Assembly (NCBI GenBank): GCA_023665825.1
Contig: JAMPDE010000001.1
Coordinates: 1,280,436 to 1,342,306, forward strand
Direction of reading: 5' to 3'
DNA from: Alistipes senegalensis
GTDB lineage: Bacteria; Bacteroidota; Bacteroidia; Bacteroidales; Rikenellaceae
Length of the DNA: 61,871 nt
Shown: positions 1 through 6,364 of the stretch, in pieces
How positions within the stretch are numbered: position 1 is the first letter of the stretch
Layout: each line of letters begins with the position of its first letter
Notes under the pieces: model-generated
What the model was told of the DNA's origin: nothing
Databases searched by the model: none
The model's input: only the letters and a program-made list of their open reading frames with translations
Made by a program: the position numbers and the translations under genes

Positions 1-49
1 GGACCCCAACATTAAAAGTGTTGTGCTCTACCTGCTGAGCTACGGATTC
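1..49 (-). tRNA. tRNA-Lys (anticodon TTT), 3' part cut by the window edge
   Basis: Read on the minus strand, position 49 starts a tRNA 5' half. It has a seven-base acceptor strand (GAATCCG), then TA, a D-arm GCTC...GAGC, and an anticodon stem-loop with loop CTTTTAA, giving anticodon TTT for lysine. The variable loop begins near position 1. The T-arm and the 3' acceptor strand lie outside the window, so the gene is complete only in the neighbouring sequence. Confidence 0.9.
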
Positions 50-147
50 TCCGTGTGCCGATGAAACGGCTCCGTTCCGATTCGGCGGTGCAAATATACG
101 GATTAAATTTTAATCTGCAAGATTTCGGCCGCTCTTTTTGCGGAATT

Positions 148-178
148 TTTGCAAATCCGAAATAAAACGATACTTTTG
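148..178 (+). promoter_or_regulatory. Bacteroidetes-type promoter of the carboxynorspermidine synthase gene
   Basis: TTTG at 148-151 (-33 element) and TACTTTTG at 171-178 (-7 element, consensus TAnnTTTG) are 19 bp apart, the usual spacing for the primary sigma factor of Bacteroidetes. Transcription would start near 184-186, so the gene start is the ATG at 215 rather than an upstream in-frame ATG at 149. Confidence 0.75.
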
Positions 179-214
179 TATTTCATAAAGAATCCTCTAA
201 AATCGAATATCGTT

Positions 215-1405
215 ATGTGTAGAGCGTTGATTATCGGCGCTGGCGGAGTCGGGACGGTCGTTACGCAGAAAATTGCGGCCAATCCCGTTTTTTCGGATGT
301 GATGCTGGCCAGCCGTACCAAATCGAAATGCGATGCCGTTGCTGCCGCAATCGGCGGAAATCGGGTCAAGACGGCGCAGGTCGATGCCGATAATGTCGCC
401 GAATTGTGCGAATTGTTCCGGTCGTTCCGCCCCGATATCGTGGTCAATGTGGCCCTGCCGTATCAGGATTTGACGATTATGGACGCCTGCCTCGAATGCG
501 GCTGCAACTACTTGGATACGGCCAACTACGAACCGAAGGACGAGGCGCATTTCGAGTACTCGTGGCAATGGGCTTATCAGGATCGCTTCAAGGCAGCCGG
601 TCTTACGGCCATACTGGGTTGCGGTTTCGATCCGGGCGTAACGGCGATTTTTACGGCATACGCGGCCAAGCACCATTTCGACGAAATCCATTATCTGGAC
701 ATCGTCGACTGCAATGCGGGCAATCACGGCATGGCGTTCGCGACCAATTTCAATCCCGAAATCAACATCCGTGAGGTGACGCAGAAAGGCCGTTATTACG
801 AAAACGGCCAGTGGGTGACGACCGAACCGCATGAGATTCACCGGCCGCTCAACTATCCCGAAATCGGGGAACGCGAATCGTATGTTATTTACCACGAGGA
901 GTTGGAATCGCTCGTGAAGAATTATCCGACTATCAAGCGGGCGCGTTTTTGGATGACCTTCGGACAGGAATACCTCACGCATCTGCGCGTGATTCAGAAT
1001 ATCGGCATGGCGCGCATCGATCCGATTCTTTATAATGGGGTCGAAATCGTGCCGATTCAGTTCCTCAAAGCCGTGTTGCCCGACCCCAAGTCGCTGGGTG
1101 CCAATTATCACGGGCAAACCTCTATCGGTTGCCGGATTCGCGGTATCAAGGACGGCAAAGAGCGCACCTATTATATTTATAACAATTGCGACCACGAAAA
1201 GGCTTTCCAAGAGACCGGTACGCAGGCTGTTAGCTTCACGACGGGCGTGCCTGCCGCGTTGGGGGCTTCGATGTGGGCCAAAGGATTGTGGCGCGGTGCC
1301 GGCGTGTTCAACGTCGAGGAGTTCGATCCCGACCCGTTCCTCGTCGAATTGGGCCCGCAGGGGCTGCCATGGCATGAATTGTTCGATGTAAATATCGAAG
1401 TGTAA
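215..1405 (+). CDS. Carboxynorspermidine synthase (saccharopine dehydrogenase family)
   Basis: A 396-residue NAD(P)H-dependent enzyme that reductively condenses aspartate semialdehyde with a diamine (putrescine or diaminopropane) to carboxyspermidine or carboxynorspermidine, in the cytoplasm. Residues 4-13 form the Rossmann motif IIGAGGVGTV, and the whole length matches the saccharopine-dehydrogenase-like family (LCNY and NAGNHG segments in the middle). The start at 215 is chosen because the promoter lies at 148-178, downstream of the longer ORF's ATG at 149. Its pathway partner nspC lies at 3043-4188, on the same strand but separated by a structured RNA and a Sel1-repeat gene. The alternative is lysine-pathway saccharopine dehydrogenase, which is less likely given nspC nearby. 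Confidence 0.88.
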   Translation: MCRALIIGAGGVGTVVTQKIAANPVFSDVMLASRTKSKCDAVAAAIGGNRVKTAQVDADNVAELCELFRSFRPDIVVNVALPYQDLTIMDACLECGCNYLDTANYEPKDEAHFEYSWQWAYQDRFKAAGLTAILGCGFDPGVTAIFTAYAAKHHFDEIHYLDIVDCNAGNHGMAFATNFNPEINIREVTQKGRYYENGQWVTTEPHEIHRPLNYPEIGERESYVIYHEELESLVKNYPTIKRARFWMTFGQEYLTHLRVIQNIGMARIDPILYNGVEIVPIQFLKAVLPDPKSLGANYHGQTSIGCRIRGIKDGKERTYYIYNNCDHEKAFQETGTQAVSFTTGVPAALGASMWAKGLWRGAGVFNVEEFDPDPFLVELGPQGLPWHELFDVNIEV

Positions 1406-1493
1406 ATTGTTGCCTATGAAGCATTAAAAAATGAAACCGGCGGCGTTCGGGACATAGACGTCGCTCGACATACGAAAGCACATCGGCTTTTTC

Positions 1494-1637
1494 TCGCTCG
1501 TGAAAATTGGACACTTTCAGAAACGTGAGGATAAAAGTAGGTGTTCACGCTGCTTGTCGGCGTGGGCATGACTTATATTTCACGTTTCGGGTCGTCCAAT
1601 ACCTCGCGAGTGGATATAATGATATGTCCACGTTTTT
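1494..1637 (+). ncRNA. Structured RNA element, copy 1 (five-helix rod ending in a U-run)
   Basis: No known family is asserted. Helices seen directly are: P1 1494-1503 with 1604-1613 (10 pairs including G-U); P2 1506-1512 with 1594-1600 (ATTGGAC/GTCCAAT); P3 1521-1528 with 1580-1587 (AAACGTGA/TCACGTTT); P4 1531-1538 with 1571-1578 (one mismatch); and P5 1546-1550 with 1560-1564 (CACGC/GCGTG). A short hairpin (GTGGA 1610-1614 / TCCAC 1627-1631) precedes TTTTT at 1633-1637 and looks like an intrinsic terminator. It shares bases with P1, so the two cannot form together. The element at 37393-37546 has the same helices with different bases. It lies just before the Sel1-repeat gene and could be a leader or a separate small RNA. 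I find no good TAnnTTTG box before it. Confidence 0.72.
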
Positions 1638-1664
1638 ATGCTTAAACCAAACACAATTACAACT

Positions 1665-2909
1665 ATGAAATTCTTTTCTAAAGCAAACTATGCAGACTAT
1701 TTCGACAAAGGTGGTGAATGTTACAATGCTGAAAATTACAGTCAGGCGATTCCCTATTTCAAAAAAGCGAATGAATTGTTAGGAGGAAATAATTCAGTAT
1801 GCCAATATAATATCGGACAATGTTATTATCTTATACAAGATTATTCGCAGGCGTTTTATTGGTATCGTAAAGCAGCAGAACAAGGAGTTTCCGATGCACA
1901 ATGTCAATTAGGTGTATGTTATGCAAATGGTTATGGTGTAACAAAAGACGATGTGCAAGCGTTTTATTGGTATCGTAAAGCGGCAGAACAAGGAGATATT
2001 GTTGCTCAATTTAATTTAGGTGTACGTTATACGAAAGGGCATGGCGTAACAAAAGACGATGCGAAAGCGGTTTATTGGTACCGTAAAGCGGCAGAACAAG
2101 GGAATGTCCTTGCTCAATGTAATTTAGGTACATGTTATGCGAATGGTCAAGGTGTAACAAAAGACGATGTGCAAGCTGTTTATTGGTACCGAAAAGCAGC
2201 AGAACGGGGAGATTCTGTTGCACAATTTAAGTTAGGGGAGGTTTATAATGAGGGTCAAGGTGTGATGCGAGATGATGTGCAAGCTGTTTATTGGTACCGA
2301 AAAGCAGCAGAACAGGGAAATTCCGTTGCGCAAGCTAGTTTAGGGGCCTGTTATGCGAATGGTCGAGGTGTGACAAAAGACGATGTGCAAGCTGTTTATT
2401 GGTATCGTAAAGCGGCAGAACAAGGTGTTCCCAATGCGCAATATCTTTTAGGGACATGTTATGTGATGGGGCATGGTGTAGCACAAAATGCTGCAGAAGC
2501 AGTTTACTGGTGGCTCAAAGCGACAGAACAAGGAAATGCATTTGCGCAATTTAGTTTAGGGGCATGTTATGCGAAAGGGCATGGTGTAACAAAAGACGAT
2601 GCGAAAGCTGTTTATTGGTATCGTAAAGCGGCAGAACAAGGGATTCCTGATGCGCAATGTCAATTAGGTGAATGTTATGCGAGTGGTGAGGGTATAACAA
2701 AAGACGATGTGCAGGCGGTTTATTGGTATCGTAAAGCAGCAGAACAAGGGAATGGAACCGCACAAGGTATGTTAAGTTTATGTTATTATTATGGAGCAGG
2801 TGTCGTCGAAGATTTGGAACAGGCGACCTATTGGGCTCGAAAATCAGCCGCGCAAGAGGATACGTCGTCTTTTGCAAGAGCTGCTATACAAGCTATTGTC
2901 CTGAAGTAA
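1665..2909 (+). CDS. Sel1-like (TPR-type) repeat protein, AT-rich
   Basis: A 414-residue protein made almost wholly of Sel1-like repeats. After an N-terminal TPR-like stretch (to about residue 55) come about nine 36-residue repeats of the pattern AQ-LG-CY--G-GV-KDD-QAVYWYRKAAEQG. Such alpha-solenoids bind other proteins, so a scaffold role is inferred and no catalysis is expected. There is no signal peptide. The repeats are almost identical in DNA (108-bp period, for example several copies of gtttattggta), suggesting recent internal duplication. Base and codon use are far more AT-rich than the flanking polyamine genes, suggesting transfer. The ATG at 1638 directly abuts the U-run of the upstream RNA element, so the ATG at 1665 is preferred. 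A strong terminator follows. Confidence 0.85.
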   Translation: MKFFSKANYADYFDKGGECYNAENYSQAIPYFKKANELLGGNNSVCQYNIGQCYYLIQDYSQAFYWYRKAAEQGVSDAQCQLGVCYANGYGVTKDDVQAFYWYRKAAEQGDIVAQFNLGVRYTKGHGVTKDDAKAVYWYRKAAEQGNVLAQCNLGTCYANGQGVTKDDVQAVYWYRKAAERGDSVAQFKLGEVYNEGQGVMRDDVQAVYWYRKAAEQGNSVAQASLGACYANGRGVTKDDVQAVYWYRKAAEQGVPNAQYLLGTCYVMGHGVAQNAAEAVYWWLKATEQGNAFAQFSLGACYAKGHGVTKDDAKAVYWYRKAAEQGIPDAQCQLGECYASGEGITKDDVQAVYWYRKAAEQGNGTAQGMLSLCYYYGAGVVEDLEQATYWARKSAAQEDTSSFARAAIQAIVLK

Positions 2910-2973
2910 AGCAAAACCTGTCCGAACTCTGCACTAAGGCTTGGCTGGTTCGGATAAGTATAAATACCTAAAT

Positions 2974-3017
2974 TCCCGAAACCTGTATCGTGCAATGCAG
3001 GTTTCGGGAGTTTTTTG
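2974..3017 (+). terminator. Intrinsic terminator after the Sel1-repeat gene
   Basis: Stem CCCGAAACCTG (2975-2985) pairs perfectly with CAGGTTTCGGG (2998-3008), extended by T2974-A3009, with a 12-nt loop and a T-run at 3011-3016. Confidence 0.9.
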
Positions 3018-3018
3018 C

Positions 3019-3026
3019 TAATTTTG
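3019..3026 (+). promoter_or_regulatory. -7 promoter box of nspC
   Basis: TAATTTTG fits TAnnTTTG and lies just after the terminator. A start near 3032 would give a leader of about 10 nt before the ATG at 3043. No clear TTTG -33 box is seen. Confidence 0.55.
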
Positions 3027-3042
3027 CTTCTGTTTTGAAAGC

Positions 3043-4188
3043 ATGCCGATGATCGATTTCCAGAAATTACCCTCTCCGTGCTACGTGCTCGACGAGCAGC
3101 TGCTCGACCGCAACCTTGCCGTGATAGACCGTGTGCGGCGCGAAACGGGCGTCGAAATCATCGTGGCGCTGAAAGCCTGCGCCATGTGGCGGATTTTTCC
3201 CGAACTGGCAAAGCATTCCGACGGAGCTACGGCAAGTTCCGTCGCCGAAGCGCGGCTCGTGGCGGAGGAGTACGGCAAACCGGCCCATACCTATGCTCCG
3301 GTCTATACCGACGTCGGTTTCGACGAAATCATGCAGTGTAGCGACCACATCACGTTCAATTCGTTGTCGCAGTTCGGGCGGTTCGGTCAGCGGGCTCTGA
3401 TAAATGGCATTTCGTGCGGTTTGCGCATCAATCCGCAGTATTCGCCGGTCGAAACGGACCTCTATAATCCGTGCGTTGCCGGTTCGCGGCTGGGTGTTAC
3501 GGCCGAAAAGCTGGATGCGGCAGGCGGTCTGCCGACCGGTATCGAGGGTCTGCATTTTCACGTGCTGTGCGAATCGCGTCCCGACCACCTTCGGCTGGCT
3601 TTGGAAGCGGTCGAACGTCATTTCGGGCGTTATTTGGACGATGTGAAATGGCTTAATATGGGCGGCGGGCATCTGATGACCCATGCCGATTACGATTGCG
3701 ACGAGCTTATCTCGCTGTTGCGGGAATTTCGGGCACGGCATCCGCGTTTGCGGTTGATTATGGAGCCCGGAAGCGCGTTCACGTGGCGCACGGGCTATCT
3801 GGTCTCGACGGTCGAGGATATTGTGGAGAACGACGGCGTAATGACGGCGATGCTCGATGTGTCGTTCGCCTGCCACATGCCCGATTGTCTGGAAATGCCC
3901 TACAAGCCGGCCATTGTCGGAGCGCACGAACCGGCGGCAGGGGAGAAGCGGTGGCGCATGGGCGGCACGAGCTGCTTGGCGGGCGATTATTACGGCGATT
4001 GGGCGTTCGACCACGAATTGCAGGTCGGCGAGCGGATCGTGTTCGAAGACATGATTCACTACACGATGGTGAAAACCACGATGTTCAACGGCGTGCATCA
4101 TCCGGCTATCGTCATCGTCCATCGCGACGGGGCGGTGGAAGTCGTCCGCGAGTTCGGCTACGAGGATTTCAAGAATCGGATGTCGTAA
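3043..4188 (+). CDS. nspC: Carboxynorspermidine decarboxylase
   Basis: A 381-residue PLP-dependent fold-III (alanine-racemase-like) decarboxylase. It removes the carboxyl group from carboxynorspermidine or carboxyspermidine to give norspermidine or spermidine. The PLP lysine is K44 in VALKACAMW. Family features include the HFH segment around residue 172, GGGH near 207, and the C-terminal GTSCLAGDYYGDW segment carrying the active-site cysteine. Length is typical of NspC. It completes the alternative spermidine route begun by the synthase at 215-1405. The gene has its own -7 box after a terminator, so the two polyamine genes are probably not on one transcript here. A second in-frame ATG lies at 3049. 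Confidence 0.92.
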   Translation: MPMIDFQKLPSPCYVLDEQLLDRNLAVIDRVRRETGVEIIVALKACAMWRIFPELAKHSDGATASSVAEARLVAEEYGKPAHTYAPVYTDVGFDEIMQCSDHITFNSLSQFGRFGQRALINGISCGLRINPQYSPVETDLYNPCVAGSRLGVTAEKLDAAGGLPTGIEGLHFHVLCESRPDHLRLALEAVERHFGRYLDDVKWLNMGGGHLMTHADYDCDELISLLREFRARHPRLRLIMEPGSAFTWRTGYLVSTVEDIVENDGVMTAMLDVSFACHMPDCLEMPYKPAIVGAHEPAAGEKRWRMGGTSCLAGDYYGDWAFDHELQVGERIVFEDMIHYTMVKTTMFNGVHHPAIVIVHRDGAVEVVREFGYEDFKNRMS

Positions 4189-4295
4189 GGCGGCATTGTG
4201 CTTCGCGGGCGGGTTTCGGCCGGTGGAGGCCGAGCTTGCGTAAATTCGTGAACCGCAGTGGAAAAAGAGAATTAACTAACAAAAAACTTGAATAA

Positions 4296-5588
4296 ATGGA
4301 AAAATTCGTTCCGACGTCCTATACGCTCGAATGCGTCGCTACCGGACGCGAATTTCCCGACGAGGGGTGGACGCTCGAAGACCGTGTTTGCGACACGCCG
4401 TCGCTCGTGCGGACGCGTTATGCGAAAAAGCAGATCGAGGTAAAATCTTCCGAATACGGTTTGTACCGCTTCTGCGACTGGCTGCCTGTGCGCCGGATGC
4501 TCAAAGGTTCGTCGGCTCCCGTGACCTACAAAAGCAAGCATCTGGCCGAATATCTCGGTCTTTCCGACTTGTGGATTACGTTCAACGGTTACAATCCCGC
4601 TATCGGGGCTACGATGACCACCTGCTCGTTCAAGGAGACGGAGGCTTACAGCGTTTGCGGCCGTGCGGCGGAGGACGAACAGCGCATTCTGGTGGTCGCG
4701 TCGGCCGGAAATACCGCGCGGGCATTCGCCAAAGTCTGCTCCGACAACAATATCCGCTTGTTGCTATCCGTGCCGTATGACAACATCGGCGCTTTGTGGT
4801 TCGAGCAGCCGCTCAATCCGTGCGTGAAGTTGATTTGTTGCGAGAAGGGCGGCGACTATTTCGATGCCATCCATCTTTCCGACCTCGCGTTGAGATGTTC
4901 CGGATTTTACGCCGAAGGCGGAGCCAAAAACGTTGCCCGCCGCGACGGTATGGCGACGACCGTATTGTCGGCCGTGACGACGATCGGCCGCATCCCCGAT
5001 TACTATTTTCAGGCAGTCGGCAGCGGTACGGGAGCCATTGCCGCTTGGGAGGCGAACATGCGTCTGTTAGATGACGGCCGATTCGGCACGAAAACCATGA
5101 AACTGATGGTTTCGCAGAATGCGCCGTTCGTGCCGATGTACGATGCTTGGCGGGCCGATTCGCGCAAGATGCTGCCCTACGAGGACGACAAGGCGCGCCG
5201 CGATGCGGAAATCATCGATGCCAAAGTGCTCTCGAATCGTCGACCACCTTATGGCATCACCGGCGGGCTGTACGATGCGTTGAAAGCGACGCACGGCGAG
5301 GTATTCGCCATTACGAACGCGCAGGAGCGCAAGGCCTGCAAGTTGTTCGAGGAGTTGGAAGGCATCGATATTTATTCGGCGGCGGGTGTCGCTACGGCCT
5401 CGCTTGTCAAGGCGGTTGCCGACGGAAAAATCGAGAAGGATGCCTGCGTGATGCTCAACATCACGGGAGGCGGAGAGCAGCGTTTCAAGTCGGACAAAGA
5501 GGTGTGGTACCTCCAACCGAGTGCGGTTTTCCCGTTGAATCCCGATAAGGAGGAGGTGATTGCAAAGGTCGAAACGCTGTTTGCCTGA
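4296..5588 (+). CDS. Cysteate synthase-like PLP enzyme (threonine synthase fold)
   Basis: A 430-residue fold-II PLP enzyme related to threonine synthase. The PLP-binding lysine is K113 in CSFKETEA, and phosphate-binding glycines are in VGSGTGAIAAW. The N-terminus (LECVATGREF...) and overall layout match the cysteate synthase branch, which makes L-cysteate from O-phosphoserine and sulfite. In Alistipes-type bacteria cysteate is condensed with a fatty acyl group to form capnine-type sulfonolipids. That role is inferred from family and likely host, because no acyltransferase partner is in this window. A threonine synthase paralogue is the main alternative. The 107-bp gap after nspC holds a 6-bp hairpin (TCGGCC...GGCCGA) without a T-run. 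Confidence 0.72.
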   Translation: MEKFVPTSYTLECVATGREFPDEGWTLEDRVCDTPSLVRTRYAKKQIEVKSSEYGLYRFCDWLPVRRMLKGSSAPVTYKSKHLAEYLGLSDLWITFNGYNPAIGATMTTCSFKETEAYSVCGRAAEDEQRILVVASAGNTARAFAKVCSDNNIRLLLSVPYDNIGALWFEQPLNPCVKLICCEKGGDYFDAIHLSDLALRCSGFYAEGGAKNVARRDGMATTVLSAVTTIGRIPDYYFQAVGSGTGAIAAWEANMRLLDDGRFGTKTMKLMVSQNAPFVPMYDAWRADSRKMLPYEDDKARRDAEIIDAKVLSNRRPPYGITGGLYDALKATHGEVFAITNAQERKACKLFEELEGIDIYSAAGVATASLVKAVADGKIEKDACVMLNITGGGEQRFKSDKEVWYLQPSAVFPLNPDKEEVIAKVETLFA

Positions 5589-5613
5589 TTGTTTCCGCAA
5601 GCGGAGCGGCGGA

Positions 5614-6144
5614 TTAAAAAAGAGATTGTTCGGCGGAAACGGTTGCGGTTTCCAGTTCGAGCAATCTTTTTTTGGTGTCCAGCCCGCCGCCGTATCCGGT
5701 CAGCGTACGATTGCTGCCGATGACGCGGTGGCACGGTACGAGAATCGAAATCGGATTGTTGGCATTGGCCGACGCAACAGCCCGCACCGCTTTCGGATTG
5801 CGGATGCGGCGGGCCAGTTCCGCGTAGGAAATGGTCGTACCGTAAGGGATGTTCTGCAACTCGCACCACACGGCGTTCTGAAATTCCGAGCCGGTGAATA
5901 CGAGCGGAATATCGAACGTTTGCCGTCGGCGGCCGAAGTACTCTTCGAGTTGCGCGATGGCCCGTTCGATGATTTCCGACGTGCCCGTTTCGTAGCGGGC
6001 GTTCAGGTGCCGCTGAATGCGGCGGTCGATGGCGTTGCGACGTTTTCCTACTGCCCAGTCGCAGATGCAGAGCTTTCCTCCATGTGAACCGACGATCATT
6101 TCGCCTACGGGCGATTGCCAATGTTTGATTGTGATAGCATCCAT
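5614..6144 (-). CDS. ogt: Methylated-DNA--protein-cysteine S-methyltransferase
   Basis: A 176-residue suicide repair protein that takes the methyl group from O6-methylguanine (or O4-methylthymine) in DNA onto its own cysteine. The active-site motif PCHR is at residues 137-140 (C138), followed by GYGGGLDTKKRLLELE, typical of the C-terminal Ogt/Ada domain. The N-terminal ribonuclease-like domain (residues 1-85) is present, so it is the Ogt type without an AraC-type DNA-binding part. It is convergent with the upstream PLP enzyme gene and has its own promoter at 6206-6237. Confidence 0.93.
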   Translation of the reverse strand: MDAITIKHWQSPVGEMIVGSHGGKLCICDWAVGKRRNAIDRRIQRHLNARYETGTSEIIERAIAQLEEYFGRRRQTFDIPLVFTGSEFQNAVWCELQNIPYGTTISYAELARRIRNPKAVRAVASANANNPISILVPCHRVIGSNRTLTGYGGGLDTKKRLLELETATVSAEQSLF

Positions 6145-6205
6145 ATCTTTCTTGGATGGGCGATTTCGGTGGGCGCGTAGCGATAATAGTACTTTTTCGT
6201 GTCTG

Positions 6206-6237
6206 CAAAGGTAAATCGTTTGTGCGATTTCCCCAAA
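6206..6237 (-). promoter_or_regulatory. Promoter of ogt
   Basis: On the minus strand, TTTG (complement of CAAA 6234-6237) and TACCTTTG (complement of 6206-6213) are 20 bp apart, a good Bacteroidetes -33/-7 pair. Confidence 0.7.
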
Positions 6238-6266
6238 AACTATTCGATTCGGTTATCGAAACATCA

Positions 6267-6297
6267 TTGGCGGAATAACCGAAAACCGTTATCTTTG
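6267..6297 (+). promoter_or_regulatory. Promoter of the TonB-dependent receptor gene
   Basis: TATCTTTG at 6290-6297 is an exact TAnnTTTG box, with TTG at 6267-6269 as a partial -33 element 20 bp upstream. The leader of about 60 nt is too short for a cobalamin riboswitch, and none is seen. Confidence 0.65.
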
Positions 6298-6364
6298 CGC
6301 TGGTTCGGACCGGTATTCTCGATACCGCCCGGATTCGTAAAATCCTAATTAATAAAACAACAAG

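Noticed and set aside
149-214. N-terminal extension of the carboxynorspermidine synthase from the ATG at 149
   Set aside because: The -33/-7 promoter at 148-178 lies inside it, and the Rossmann motif starts right after the Met at 215.
1638-2909. CRISPR array or non-coding tandem repeat in the 108-bp repeats
   Set aside because: The repeats are in frame, have no spacers, and encode a continuous Sel1-repeat protein.
3067-4122. 351-codon minus-strand open frame inside nspC (and similar long antisense frames at 197-1375, 12328-13797, 23838-25400, 42712-44154)
   Set aside because: These mirror strong conserved genes on the other strand. Their translations have no recognisable domains and are rich in His and Arg, as expected from reverse reading of GC-rich codons.
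6298-6364. Cobalamin riboswitch upstream of the BtuB-like receptor
   Set aside because: The leader is only about 60 nt and no B12-box-like sequence is seen.
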